DNA of 64,000 nt from Lachnospiraceae bacterium (lineage in GTDB: Bacteria > Bacillota > Clostridia > Lachnospirales > Lachnospiraceae), in NCBI GenBank assembly GCA_910575555.1, contig CAJTFX010000002.1, forward strand, positions 62,001 through 126,000, read 5' to 3'. Position numbers and translations under genes: made by a program. Below are positions 32,043 to 41,804 of the stretch, in pieces. The number at the start of each line of letters is the position of its first letter. Position 1 is the first letter of the stretch. Under the pieces are notes generated by a model. That model was not told where the DNA came from. It ran no database searches and saw only the letters and a list, made by a program, of their open reading frames with translations.

Positions 32043-34289
32043 ATGGCGGAATATGCCAATATAATTATTGATATTTCACATGAAAAACTGGATAAGACGT
32101 TCCAGTACAAGGTGCCGGCGCAGCTTCAGGAAAGCCTTGCGGTGGGAATGCAGGTGGAAATTCCCTTTGGGAACGGACAGCGCAGAACCACGGGATATGT
32201 GGTGGAACTGACTGACGCGCCGGAATATGATGTGGACAAATTAAAAGAGATTCAGGCTGTGGTAGAGGACAGCATTCCCATTGAATCCCAGTTGATTGCC
32301 CTTGCAGGGTGGATGCGGAAAAATTACGGCGGAACCATGAATCATGCTTTGAAAACCGTGCTTCCCATCAAACAGAAAACAAAAGAGAAGAAACAGCGTT
32401 TTGTAAAACTGGAATTAGAGAAGCAAAAGGCAGAAGAGCAGCTTGCCCTTTTTGAAAAGAAGAACCATAAGGCCAGGGCGCGGCTGTTAGAAGCGCTGAT
32501 GGAGCAAAGCCCGCTGCCCTATGAGATGGTGACAGGCAAGCTGAACATCACCGCTTCTGTGGTGAAAGCCATGAAAGAGATGGAGATTCTGAGCGTAGAA
32601 GAACGGCGGCTGTACCGGAGTCCCTTTGGCGAAGAGTTCCCAAAGGAAAAAAAGCGGATTGCGCTGAATGCAAGACAGCAGGAAATTGTGGAAGAGATCT
32701 GGCAGGAATTTGCCGGGGAAAACCACCATACCTGGCTGCTTCACGGAGTGACGGGAAGCGGTAAGACAGCCGTTTACATAGAACTGATTGAACGGGTGGT
32801 GAAAGCAGGCAGACAGGCCATTGTGCTGATTCCTGAGATTGCCCTGACTTATCAGACCGTGGTGCGTTTTTACCAGCGTTTTGGCGAGCGGGTATCTGTT
32901 TTGAATTCCAAAATGTCGGCAGGCGAGCGGTACGATCAGTTTGAGCGGGCGAAAAACAAAGAACTGGATGTAATGATCGGCCCCCGTTCCGCATTGTTCA
33001 CACCATTTTCAAATCTTGGAATTATAATTATCGACGAGGAGCATGAGGGCAGCTATAAAAGTGAAACCCTTCCCAGGTATCATGCCAGGGAAACTGCCAT
33101 TCAGCGGGCAAAAATGGCAGGCGCAAGCGTGGTGCTGGGTTCAGCCACGCCCTCTTTAGACAGCTATTACCAGGCCGGAAAGGGAGAGTACCGCCTTCTG
33201 GAAATGACGGAAAGAGTTGAGGAAAAACCTCTTCCTGCGTGTGAGATTGTGGATTTGCGGGAAGAATTAAAACAGGGGAACCGTTCTATTTTAAGCGGCC
33301 GTCTCCAGGAGCTGATGGCGGAGCGGTTAAAGAACCATCAGCAGATTATGCTGTTTATCAACCGCCGGGGCATGGCCGGGTTCGTTTCCTGCCGCGCCTG
33401 CGGGCATGTGCTGAAATGTCCCCACTGTGATGTTTCCCTAAGTCAGCATAACAACGGCAGAATGGTGTGCCATTACTGCGGTTATGAAGAACCGGTTCCT
33501 CAGGTCTGTCCGGAATGCGGTTCCAGATATATCAGCGGATTTAAGGCCGGCACTCAGAAAATAGAAGAGATCGTAAAGAAAAAATTTCCCGAAGCCAGGG
33601 TGCTTCGGATGGACTTTGACACTACAAGAAATAAATCAGGATATGAGAAAATTCTTTCATCCTTTGCCAATCAGGAGGCGGACATATTGATCGGCACCCA
33701 GATGATTGTCAAGGGACATGATTTTCCAAATGTTACGCTGGTGGGGGTGCTGGCGGCGGATTTGTCATTGTTTGTCAGTGATTTTCATGGAGCGGAACGG
33801 ACGTTCCAGCTTCTGACCCAGGCGGCCGGCCGGGCCGGTCGGGGACGGCTGCCCGGAGAAGTGGTGATACAGACGTATCATCCGGACCATTACTGTATCG
33901 AACTGGCCGGAAAGCAGGATTATACCAGTTTTTATGAGACGGAGATTGCCTGCCGGACGCTGATGGATTATCCGCCCTGCGGCCATATGATGGCAATGCT
34001 TGTGGCGTCGAAAGACGAGATGACGGCCATGCTGAGCGCAGAGCTTCTGGCAAAAAAGGTGCGTCAGGCCAAAGAAAAGGGAAAACTGGAGGGGCTGACT
34101 GTGGTTGGGCCGGCAAATGCCGCTGTGGCCAGGGTAAAAGACATTTATAAAAAGGTGATTTATTTTAAGCATGAAGATTACGGGGAATTGGTAAACATAA
34201 AGGATGTACTGGAAGAGTTTATAAACAGCCATCGGGAATTTGCCAGTGTGATCATACAGTTTGATTTTAATCCCATGAATGGTTTTTAA
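32043..34289 (+). CDS. priA: Primosomal replication restart helicase PriA
   Basis: PriA reloads the replisome at stalled forks. The 748-residue protein has the N-terminal 3'-end-binding domain, Walker A GVTGSGKTAVYIEL, the DEEH box (IIIIDEEHEGSY), and the zinc-binding insertion with paired cysteines (CRACGHVLKCPHCD, CHYCGYEEPVPQVCPECG). Helicase motifs V and VI follow (LIGTQMIVKGHDFPN, QAAGRAGRG). It lies between murE and def, as is usual in Firmicutes. Confidence 0.96.
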   Translation: MAEYANIIIDISHEKLDKTFQYKVPAQLQESLAVGMQVEIPFGNGQRRTTGYVVELTDAPEYDVDKLKEIQAVVEDSIPIESQLIALAGWMRKNYGGTMNHALKTVLPIKQKTKEKKQRFVKLELEKQKAEEQLALFEKKNHKARARLLEALMEQSPLPYEMVTGKLNITASVVKAMKEMEILSVEERRLYRSPFGEEFPKEKKRIALNARQQEIVEEIWQEFAGENHHTWLLHGVTGSGKTAVYIELIERVVKAGRQAIVLIPEIALTYQTVVRFYQRFGERVSVLNSKMSAGERYDQFERAKNKELDVMIGPRSALFTPFSNLGIIIIDEEHEGSYKSETLPRYHARETAIQRAKMAGASVVLGSATPSLDSYYQAGKGEYRLLEMTERVEEKPLPACEIVDLREELKQGNRSILSGRLQELMAERLKNHQQIMLFINRRGMAGFVSCRACGHVLKCPHCDVSLSQHNNGRMVCHYCGYEEPVPQVCPECGSRYISGFKAGTQKIEEIVKKKFPEARVLRMDFDTTRNKSGYEKILSSFANQEADILIGTQMIVKGHDFPNVTLVGVLAADLSLFVSDFHGAERTFQLLTQAAGRAGRGRLPGEVVIQTYHPDHYCIELAGKQDYTSFYETEIACRTLMDYPPCGHMMAMLVASKDEMTAMLSAELLAKKVRQAKEKGKLEGLTVVGPANAAVARVKDIYKKVIYFKHEDYGELVNIKDVLEEFINSHREFASVIIQFDFNPMNGF

Positions 34290-34329
34290 AATAAATTTTT
34301 ATTGGTTTGACTGAAGGAGGAAGAAAATT

Positions 34330-34809
34330 ATGGCGCTGCGGAATATTCGCCAGTTGGGTGATGACATTTTAAAGAAAAAGTGCAGGGAGGTAAAAGAGGT
34401 AACTCCCAAAATTAAAGAATTGATTGAAGATATGCTGGATACTATGTACGATGGGAACGGTGTGGGCCTTGCTGCGCCCCAGGTGGGAATCTTAAAGCGT
34501 GTGACAGTCATTGACGTGGGGGACGGCCCCATTGTCCTGATCAATCCCCGGGTGATTGAAAGCCGGGGCGAGCAGACGGGAGACGAAGGGTGTTTAAGCC
34601 TGCCGGGAAAGGCAGGCGTGGTCACCAGACCCTACTATGTAAAAATCGAAGCCTGGGATGAGAATATGGAACGGTTTGAGATGGAAGGGGAAGAGCTTTT
34701 AGCCCGGGCTTTCTGCCATGAAATCGATCATTTGGACGGCCATATGTATGTGGAGAAAATCGAAGGCCCGCTGCATGACGCCGTATATGAGGATGAGGAG
34801 GAAGAATAA
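34330..34809 (+). CDS. def: Peptide deformylase
   Basis: This 159-residue metalloenzyme removes the formyl group from nascent proteins. All three motifs are present: GVGLAAPQVG, EGCLSLPG (metal Cys) and HEIDHLDG (metal His pair and catalytic Glu). AAGGAGGAAG precedes the ATG. It is followed within 5 nt by fmt, the opposing formylation enzyme, the common pairing. Confidence 0.97.
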   Translation: MALRNIRQLGDDILKKKCREVKEVTPKIKELIEDMLDTMYDGNGVGLAAPQVGILKRVTVIDVGDGPIVLINPRVIESRGEQTGDEGCLSLPGKAGVVTRPYYVKIEAWDENMERFEMEGEELLARAFCHEIDHLDGHMYVEKIEGPLHDAVYEDEEEE

Positions 34810-34813
34810 GGGA

Positions 34814-35761
34814 ATGAAAATTATTTTTATGGGAACGCCGGATTTTTCCGTGGGAACCTTAGAGGCGCTGATTCAGGCAGGACATGAGATTGTCCTGGTG
34901 GTGACCCAGCCGGATAAACCCAAAGGCCGGGGGAAAAATCTGCAGTTTTCACCGGTAAAAGAGGCGGCTCTGGCCCATGGGCTGGAGGTTTATCAGCCCA
35001 GGCGGGTACGGGAACCGGAATGTGTGGAATATTTAAGGAAGCAGGAAGCAGATATCATGGTGGTGGTGGCTTTCGGCCAGATTCTGTCAAAAGAAATTCT
35101 GGATATGCCCCGGTTTGGATGCGTGAACGTCCATGCCTCTCTGCTGCCCAAATACCGGGGCGCTGCGCCTATCCAGTGGGCAGTCATCCAGGGAGAAAAG
35201 ATAACGGGCGTAACCACGATGCGGATGGATGAAGGCATAGATACCGGAGATATGATTCTGAAAGAGGAAGTAAAGCTTCGGGAGGATGAGACAGGAGGAA
35301 GCCTCTTTGACCGGCTGGCTCAAAAAGGGGCTGAGCTTTGTGTCAGAACCCTGCAGGAAATTGAAAAAGGAACTGCAGAGTATATCCCCCAGAACCATGA
35401 GGAGGCAACCCATACTTCCATGATAAAGAAGCAGTTGGGGGAAATTGACTGGAAGAAGCCTGCCCGGGAACTGGAATGTTTGATCCGCGGGCTGAATCCC
35501 TGGCCCAGCGCCTATACGTATCTGGATGGGAAAACCCTGAAAATCTGGAAGGCAGAGGTGAAAGACGGCGATCTGGAGGGGTTTCAAAAGCCTGGAACCG
35601 TTGTCAGGGTTACCAGAGACGCCATTGAGGTGCAGACCGGCCGGGGGCTTCTGATTCTGAGAGAGCTGCAGTTAGAAGGCAAGAAGCGGCTTGGCGCCGA
35701 CGCATTTTTGCGGGGATTTTCTGTGAAGGCAGGAAAGCATCTGGGGAAAAGCCTTGAATGA
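34814..35761 (+). CDS. fmt: Methionyl-tRNA formyltransferase
   Basis: This 315-residue enzyme formylates initiator Met-tRNA using 10-formyl-tetrahydrofolate. MKIIFMGTPDFSVGTLEALI starts the protein at ATG 34814. NVHASLLPKYRGAAPIQWA carries the catalytic Asn/His region and the SLLP motif, and GVTTMRMDEGIDTGDM follows with the catalytic Asp. The C-terminal OB-like domain begins after about residue 205. The longer frame to 34718 overlaps def out of frame and is rejected. Confidence 0.96.
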   Translation: MKIIFMGTPDFSVGTLEALIQAGHEIVLVVTQPDKPKGRGKNLQFSPVKEAALAHGLEVYQPRRVREPECVEYLRKQEADIMVVVAFGQILSKEILDMPRFGCVNVHASLLPKYRGAAPIQWAVIQGEKITGVTTMRMDEGIDTGDMILKEEVKLREDETGGSLFDRLAQKGAELCVRTLQEIEKGTAEYIPQNHEEATHTSMIKKQLGEIDWKKPARELECLIRGLNPWPSAYTYLDGKTLKIWKAEVKDGDLEGFQKPGTVVRVTRDAIEVQTGRGLLILRELQLEGKKRLGADAFLRGFSVKAGKHLGKSLE

Positions 35762-35810
35762 AACCTTTAGGAAACAGTAATTGTGCAGAGAGAAGAAAAG
35801 GAGTGTTTGT

Positions 35811-36509
35811 ATGCCGTTTTATTATTTTGATCCAACGTATATTCTGGTGATTATCGGGGCAGTGATCTGCCTGATTGCATCAGCAAGAGTTAAACTTACA
35901 TTTAATAAATTCAACAAAGTCCGCAGTATGTCGGGAATGACAGGCGCCCAGGCTGCAGAACGTATTTTGCATGCAGCGGGAATCTACGATGTGACGGTTC
36001 AGCATGTTTCCGGGGAACTGACGGATCATTACGATCCGAGGAATAAAACCCTGAGGCTTTCAGACAGCGTATACGGCTCCCCTTCTGTGGCGGCAGTGGG
36101 CGTGGCGGCTCATGAGTGCGGCCATGCAATTCAGCATCAGCAGTCCTATGCGCCTTTAAGCATCCGGGCTGCCATTGTACCGGTGGCAAATTTCGGCTCT
36201 TTTATTGCATGGCCGCTGATTGTCATTGGATTTTTCATTACAAGCAGCACTGGAAGCCTGTTGATCAATCTTGGAATTCTGTGTTTTTCCCTGACGGTAT
36301 TGTTTCAGCTTGTTACCCTTCCGGTGGAATTTAACGCTTCCAGCCGGGCAGTGCGGATTCTGGGAGAAACCGGAATTTTAGGTGAAGAAGAACTCCGGGG
36401 AACCAGGAAAGTACTGGGCGCGGCAGCTTTAACTTATGTGGCAGGCGCTGCCTCAGCCATTCTGCAGCTGGTAAGACTTCTGATTCTCTCCGGCGGAAGA
36501 GACGACTGA
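35811..36509 (+). CDS. Zinc metallopeptidase, YugP family
   Basis: This 232-residue membrane protein of the YugP (DUF/PF04298) family starts MPFYYFDPTYILVIIGAVIC. The zinc-binding motif AAHECGHAIQH (HExxH-like, here HECGH) lies near residue 105, after VGVAA. About three membrane segments follow, and ASSRAVRIL matches the family C-terminal region. Its substrate is not known. AAGGAG precedes ATG 35811. The gene is commonly found between fmt and rsmB in Clostridia, as here. Confidence 0.9.
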   Translation: MPFYYFDPTYILVIIGAVICLIASARVKLTFNKFNKVRSMSGMTGAQAAERILHAAGIYDVTVQHVSGELTDHYDPRNKTLRLSDSVYGSPSVAAVGVAAHECGHAIQHQQSYAPLSIRAAIVPVANFGSFIAWPLIVIGFFITSSTGSLLINLGILCFSLTVLFQLVTLPVEFNASSRAVRILGETGILGEEELRGTRKVLGAAALTYVAGAASAILQLVRLLILSGGRDD

Positions 36510-36599
36510 CAGGCTGCGGGTTCTGCCTGGTGATTTGCCGGGCAGCAGAAGCAGAAACTTTTAGTAAAAGATGATAATGAGCAGAATTCAGGAGAAACT

Positions 36600-37904
36600 A
36601 TGGGCAGCAATACCATAAACAGCAGGGAGCTGATACTGGATGTGTTACTGGCGGTAACCCGCGACGGCATGTACAGCCACATTGCAATCCGGAACACGCT
36701 GGATAAATACCGGTATCTCTCCAGGCAGGAGAGAAGCTTTATCAAGCGGGTCTGCGAAGGCACGCTGGAGCATATGATATGGATTGATTATGCGCTGAAT
36801 CAGTGCTCCAGTGTAAAAGTAAATAAAATGAAGCCGGTGATCCGCTGTATTTTAAGAAGCGGCGTTTATGAGCTGAAATATATGGACGCCGTTCCGGCTT
36901 CCGCCGCCTGCAACGAGGCGGTGAAGCTGGCGCAGAAACGGGGATTCAAGAACCTGAAGGGCTTTGTCAACGGCGTATTGCGAAATGTCAGCCGGAACCT
37001 GTCCGAGCTTGCCATGCCGGATCGGGAGAAAGAGCCGCTTCAATATCTTTCCATTGCCGGTTCCATGCCGGTGTGGATTCTGGAATTATGGCAGCAATCC
37101 TATTCACTGGAACAAATCGAAGGATTTCTGGAAGCGTTTCTGACAGAGATGCCCGCTGCCATCCGGGTGAATCCCTTAAAGACAACCAAAGAAGAATTGA
37201 AAAAAGAACTGGAAGAAGCTCAGATTCAGGTGGAAGAGTCTGAGCTGGAAAACGTTTTAATGATGAAACATTATGATTTTCTGGAGAAAATTCCGGCTTT
37301 TCGTGAGGGGAAATTCCATGTGCAGGATATCAGCTCCATGCAGGTGGGCCTGTGGGCTGCGCCAAAAGAACACAGCTTTGTGGTGGATGTCTGTGCAGCT
37401 CCCGGAGGAAAGAGCATGCATGCGGCGGAGCTGATGCACGGAACCGGAATGGTGGAGGCAAGGGACTTAAGCGTCCGCAAAGTTTCTCTGATACAGGAGA
37501 ATATTGATCGGTGTCAGCTTCCCAACATCCGCGCTGTGCAGGCGGACGCCCGGATTCTGGATCAGAAATTGGTGGGACAGGCCGATCTTGTCATTGCCGA
37601 TCTGCCCTGTTCCGGACTGGGGGTTCTCGGGAAAAAAGCCGACATTAAATACAAGGTCACCAGAGAAGCCTGCCGGACTCTGGCAGCCCTTCAGCGGGAA
37701 ATTCTGGATACGGTATGTCAGTATGTGAAACAGGACGGGATTCTGATTTACAGTACATGCACCATCAATCCCGGTGAAAATCAGGAAAATACCGCCTGGT
37801 TCCTGCAGGAGCATCCGGAATTTTCTCTGGAAAAGCAGCAGCAAATCTTACCACGGAAGGGAATCTGCGATGGATTCTTCCTGGCAAAATTTGTGAGAAA
37901 TTGA
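36600..37904 (+). CDS. rsmB: 16S rRNA m5C967 methyltransferase RsmB
   Basis: This 434-residue SAM-dependent enzyme has an N-terminal NusB-like RNA-binding domain (residues 1-135, SRQERSFIKRVCEGTLEH). The catalytic domain shows VDVCAAPGGKSMHAAEL for SAM binding, ADLPCSGLG, and the catalytic ISTCTINPGENQENT-type motif (here YSTCTINPGENQE). GGAGAAA precedes the ATG. Its end nearly abuts rlmN, so the two rRNA methylases are probably co-translated. Confidence 0.95.
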   Translation: MGSNTINSRELILDVLLAVTRDGMYSHIAIRNTLDKYRYLSRQERSFIKRVCEGTLEHMIWIDYALNQCSSVKVNKMKPVIRCILRSGVYELKYMDAVPASAACNEAVKLAQKRGFKNLKGFVNGVLRNVSRNLSELAMPDREKEPLQYLSIAGSMPVWILELWQQSYSLEQIEGFLEAFLTEMPAAIRVNPLKTTKEELKKELEEAQIQVEESELENVLMMKHYDFLEKIPAFREGKFHVQDISSMQVGLWAAPKEHSFVVDVCAAPGGKSMHAAELMHGTGMVEARDLSVRKVSLIQENIDRCQLPNIRAVQADARILDQKLVGQADLVIADLPCSGLGVLGKKADIKYKVTREACRTLAALQREILDTVCQYVKQDGILIYSTCTINPGENQENTAWFLQEHPEFSLEKQQQILPRKGICDGFFLAKFVRN

Positions 37905-37915
37905 TAGAGGAAGAT

Positions 37916-38962
37916 ATGGAAAAAGCAGATATAAAGTCATGGAATCAGAAAGAGCTGGAGGATTTTCTGGTGTCCCTGGGAGAAAAACCTTTTCGGGCGA
38001 AGCAGATCTATCCCTGGCTGCATGTGAAGCATGCAGAAACATTTGAGGAAATGACGGATATTTCTAAGAAGTTAAAGGAAAAATTAATAAATACTTGTAA
38101 ACTGACCGTGCTGCGGCAGGAGGAAGTGCAGTGTTCGAACGCAGACGGAACCAGAAAATATCTCTTTGCCCTGCCGGACGGCAACATGGTGGAAAGCGTC
38201 TGGATGCATTACCGGCATGGAAACAGCGTGTGCATTTCTTCCCAGGCCGGGTGCCGGATGGGCTGTAAGTTTTGCGCTTCAACTTTAGACGGACTGGTGA
38301 GGAATCTGACGCCGGCGGAGATGCTGGATCAGGTATACCGGATTCAGAAGGATACCGGAGAGCGGGTATCCCATGTGGTGGTCATGGGAACGGGAGAGCC
38401 TCTGGACAATTATGAGAATCTTCTGAAATTTATCCAACTGATATCTGATGAAAACGGAAGCAATATCAGCCAGAGAAACCTTACGGTTTCCACCTGCGGC
38501 ATTGTGCCGGCCATGTACCGGCTGGCGGAGGAAAAACTGCAGATTACCCTGGCGCTGTCTCTGCATGCCGCTTCCCAAAAAAAGCGTATGGAATTGATGC
38601 CGGTGGCAAAGAAATACGAGATTCATCAGGTGGTGGAGGCCTGCAGGGATTACTTTGCTAAGACAGGGCGGCGGATTACCTTTGAATACAGTCTGGTACG
38701 GGGCGTTAACGACCGGGACGGGGATGCAGCGCAGCTTGGGGAGCTGCTTCGGGGGATGAACTGCCATGTAAATCTGATTCCGGTGAACCCTATTAAAGAG
38801 CGGGATTATCTGCAGCCGGACCCAAAAGCAATTTTGAATTTCAAAAATAAACTTGAAAAATATGGAATAAATGTTACTATAAGAAGGGAAATGGGCAGAG
38901 ATATTGACGGAGCCTGTGGACAATTAAGAAAGAAATTTTCAGAAAGGCAGGATAAGGCATGA
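37916..38962 (+). CDS. rlmN: Dual-specificity 23S rRNA/tRNA adenine-C2 methyltransferase RlmN
   Basis: This 348-residue radical SAM enzyme methylates C2 of A2503 in 23S rRNA and of A37 in some tRNAs. The cluster motif is CRMGCKFCAST (CX3CX2C). CVSSQAGC-type and VVMGTGEPLDNYENLL motifs follow. The methyl-accepting Cys is in the C-terminal GACGQL segment. ATG 37916 has GAGG upstream; an in-frame TTG at 37901 is less likely. It overlaps the PP2C gene by 4 nt. Confidence 0.95.
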   Translation: MEKADIKSWNQKELEDFLVSLGEKPFRAKQIYPWLHVKHAETFEEMTDISKKLKEKLINTCKLTVLRQEEVQCSNADGTRKYLFALPDGNMVESVWMHYRHGNSVCISSQAGCRMGCKFCASTLDGLVRNLTPAEMLDQVYRIQKDTGERVSHVVVMGTGEPLDNYENLLKFIQLISDENGSNISQRNLTVSTCGIVPAMYRLAEEKLQITLALSLHAASQKKRMELMPVAKKYEIHQVVEACRDYFAKTGRRITFEYSLVRGVNDRDGDAAQLGELLRGMNCHVNLIPVNPIKERDYLQPDPKAILNFKNKLEKYGINVTIRREMGRDIDGACGQLRKKFSERQDKA

Positions 38963-39705
38963 AGACTTTTTCCAAAACGGATACAGGGAGAAGACGGGAT
39001 ATGAATCAGGACTATAAGTATACCTCAGAGACTCCGGTTGGAAATCTGCCGAATCTGTTTATTTTAGCAGACGGGATGGGGGGCCACAACGCCGGAGACT
39101 ATGCCTCCAGGTATACAGTGGAGATGATTGTGGATTCTGTGAGAAACAGCAGTGACACATCGCCTGCTGCCATCATCCGTCAGGCGATCGGCCGGGCAAA
39201 TCAGGCAGTGATGGAAAAGGCCCGGACGGATATTGATTTAGAAGGGATGGGAACCACCGTGGTGGTGGCCACCGTACAGGATCGGGAATTGTGCGTGGCC
39301 AATGTGGGCGACAGCCGGCTGTATCTGGTCTGCATGGAATCATTGACCCAGATTACCAAAGATCATTCCTACGTGCAGGAGATGGTGCGCCGGGGGGAGA
39401 TTTCCCCGGAAGCGGCAAGGCTGCACCCGGATCGGAATATTATAACCAGAGCCGTAGGCGGCGGATACGGAATAGAGGTGGACTTTTTTGAAGTGGAACT
39501 GAAAGAAGGCGACCAGATTCTGATGTGCTCCGACGGCTTGACAGATATGCTGGAAGATGAGGAAATTTTTGAGATTATAAATGAAAAACAGAATACAGAG
39601 GATGCCGTCCGGGAGCTGATAGAGGCAGCGAACGACTATGGCGGAAATGATAATATTACAGTGATTTTGACAGAACCATTTTCAGGTGAGGTGAAAATAT
39701 GTTAA
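38959..39705 (+). CDS. PP2C-type Ser/Thr phosphatase (PrpC/Stp)
   Basis: This 248-residue metal-dependent phosphatase reverses phosphorylation by the adjacent PASTA kinase. Motifs: TDTGRRRDMNQD, ILADGMGGHNAGDYAS (metal-binding Asp), GMGTTVVVATV, VGDSRLYL, SDGLTDML and GGNDNITVIL. The ATG overlaps the rlmN stop (ATGA), and its 3' end overlaps the kinase start by 7 nt, so phosphatase and kinase are translationally coupled. Confidence 0.95.
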   Translation: MKTFSKTDTGRRRDMNQDYKYTSETPVGNLPNLFILADGMGGHNAGDYASRYTVEMIVDSVRNSSDTSPAAIIRQAIGRANQAVMEKARTDIDLEGMGTTVVVATVQDRELCVANVGDSRLYLVCMESLTQITKDHSYVQEMVRRGEISPEAARLHPDRNIITRAVGGGYGIEVDFFEVELKEGDQILMCSDGLTDMLEDEEIFEIINEKQNTEDAVRELIEAANDYGGNDNITVILTEPFSGEVKIC

Positions 39706-41789
39706 AAGAAGGAGTCTATCTTGCAGACAGATATGAAATAGTAGGAAAAGCAGGAAGCGGCGGAATGTCCGATGTGTATAAGGCAAAAGATCATACCCTG
39801 GGACGTTTTGTGGGAATTAAGGTTCTGAAGCAGGAATTTTCGGATGATGTGAACTTTGTGACGAAATTCCGTACGGAGGCCCAGTCTGCGGCAGGTCTGG
39901 AGCATCCGAATATTGTAAATATTTATGATGTGGGAAGCGAGAATTCCGTTCATTATATTGTGATGGAGTATGTTGAGGGGATTACCCTGAAAACTTACAT
40001 CGAGAAGAAAGGGCAGCTTTCTTTTAAGGAGGCAGTCAGCATTGCCATTCAGGTAGGCAGGGGAATTGAGGCGGCGCATAACAAGCATATTATTCACCGT
40101 GACATCAAGCCTCAGAATATTATTATTTCTACGGAAGGAAAGGTGAAGGTGACGGATTTTGGAATTGCCAAGGCGGCCACCAACAATACCATCAGTTCTG
40201 ATGTGATGGGTTCCGTGCATTACGCTTCTCCGGAGCAGGCCAGAAATGGATTTGTGGACGGCAAAAGCGACATTTACTCCCTTGGAATAGTAATGTATGA
40301 AATGGTCACAGGCCGGGTGCCCTTTGACGGGGAATCCACAGTGGCAGTGGCGATTCAGCATTTGCAGGAGGAGATGGTGGCGCCCAGCGCCTATGCCCCG
40401 AATCTTCCTGTCAGCATGGAAAAGATTATCTTAAAATGCACCCAGAAAAGCCCGGACAGACGGTACGACAGCATCAGTGATCTGCTGATTGATCTGAAGA
40501 AAGCCTTAATCAGCCCGGACGAGGATTTTGTGGTGATGGTTCCCCTCGGACAGCAGGATAAGACCCGGGTTATGAAGTCGGAGGAAGTGGAAAGCATCAA
40601 GCAGCAGACCAGAAATATTTATTATCAGGAAGAATTGAATGATGAGGACGAGGATGAGGAGGACGATGAGGACGACGAAGGTTTTCTGAATCCGAAAATG
40701 GAAAAGGCCGTTACGATTATGGGAATTGTGGCGGCGGTGGTGATTGTTGCCATTATTATTTACATTGGCGGCAGCTTTCTTGGATTGTTTAAATTCGGAG
40801 GGGGAGACAAAGCGGATAAGAAAGAGCCGGACACAAAGACAGAAGCAGAGAAAGAAGATGAAGAGAACAAAGAAGAATCTGAGAAAATAGAAATGATTGA
40901 CTTAAGAGGCTACACCTTTGACGAGGCAAAAGATGTGCTGAATCAGATGCACCTTGGAATTCAGCCCAATGGGGAAGAGTCCTCTGAGGAATATCCGGAA
41001 GGCCAGATTGTGTCCCAGAGTGAGGAAAAAGGAACCATGGTGGAGAAAAACACCACGATTCTGGTTGTCATCAGCAGCGGCCCGGGAGAATTTGATGTGC
41101 CGGACGTAAAAGGAAAGGCAAAAGGCGATGCGGAAACTACTTTGCGCAACGCCGGTCTGGTGCCGGTATTTGATTACGAGTCCAGCGATTCCATCCCCAA
41201 CGATCAGGTGATTTCCCAGAGCCCGGAGGCAGGAGAGAAGGCGAAAAAGGGAGACACCGTCACAGTGATGCTGAGCAAGGGAAGAGAAACGGTGAGAATG
41301 CCGGACGTATGGAATAAGCCGGAGGCCGAGGCCCGGGAGGAAATTAAAAATCTGGGGCTTACGGTGGCAAGCACTTCTTCAGATTATAGCGATGAAATAC
41401 CGGAAGGGAATGTGATGGGGCAGAGCATTGCCCCGGATAAAATGGTGGAGCAGGGAACCCAGGTGACGCTGACCATCAGCCTGGGCAGAAAGATCACCAC
41501 CCAGTATTATTCTCTGAATAATTATAACATTGATCTTCCCAGAAGCATTCCGGAGGACGCGATCCGGGTGGAAGCGAAAATCACCCTCTATAAATCAGAA
41601 GGAAATGACGCCATCAATTCCTGGACTGCAACCTCCTTCCCCTTTACAGTCAATGCGTCTAATATTGAAAACTGCAGCCAGGGATATTTTGTCATTGACT
41701 GGGAATGGACTTATCGGGACGAGGATGACGCAGAGATTACAGAAACCGATCAGACTACCATTGACGGCGTTGGATTTACGCAGAATTAA
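39699..41789 (+). CDS. PASTA-domain Ser/Thr protein kinase (PrkC/Stk1 type)
   Basis: This 696-residue membrane kinase senses muropeptides or lipid II in relatives. The kinase domain (about 10-270) has catalytic Lys41 (GIKVLKQEF), HRDIKPQN with Asp135 and VTDFGIAK. A very acidic linker (about 309-328) precedes the single membrane helix (about 345-365). Three extracellular PASTA repeats follow, beginning near residues 400, 466 and 533. A C-terminal domain of about 90 residues (after QYYSLNNYNIDLP) is extra and looks like a beta-sandwich. Confidence 0.95.
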   Translation: MLKEGVYLADRYEIVGKAGSGGMSDVYKAKDHTLGRFVGIKVLKQEFSDDVNFVTKFRTEAQSAAGLEHPNIVNIYDVGSENSVHYIVMEYVEGITLKTYIEKKGQLSFKEAVSIAIQVGRGIEAAHNKHIIHRDIKPQNIIISTEGKVKVTDFGIAKAATNNTISSDVMGSVHYASPEQARNGFVDGKSDIYSLGIVMYEMVTGRVPFDGESTVAVAIQHLQEEMVAPSAYAPNLPVSMEKIILKCTQKSPDRRYDSISDLLIDLKKALISPDEDFVVMVPLGQQDKTRVMKSEEVESIKQQTRNIYYQEELNDEDEDEEDDEDDEGFLNPKMEKAVTIMGIVAAVVIVAIIIYIGGSFLGLFKFGGGDKADKKEPDTKTEAEKEDEENKEESEKIEMIDLRGYTFDEAKDVLNQMHLGIQPNGEESSEEYPEGQIVSQSEEKGTMVEKNTTILVVISSGPGEFDVPDVKGKAKGDAETTLRNAGLVPVFDYESSDSIPNDQVISQSPEAGEKAKKGDTVTVMLSKGRETVRMPDVWNKPEAEAREEIKNLGLTVASTSSDYSDEIPEGNVMGQSIAPDKMVEQGTQVTLTISLGRKITTQYYSLNNYNIDLPRSIPEDAIRVEAKITLYKSEGNDAINSWTATSFPFTVNASNIENCSQGYFVIDWEWTYRDEDDAEITETDQTTIDGVGFTQN

Positions 41790-41804
41790 TACAGGAAATA
41801 TAAG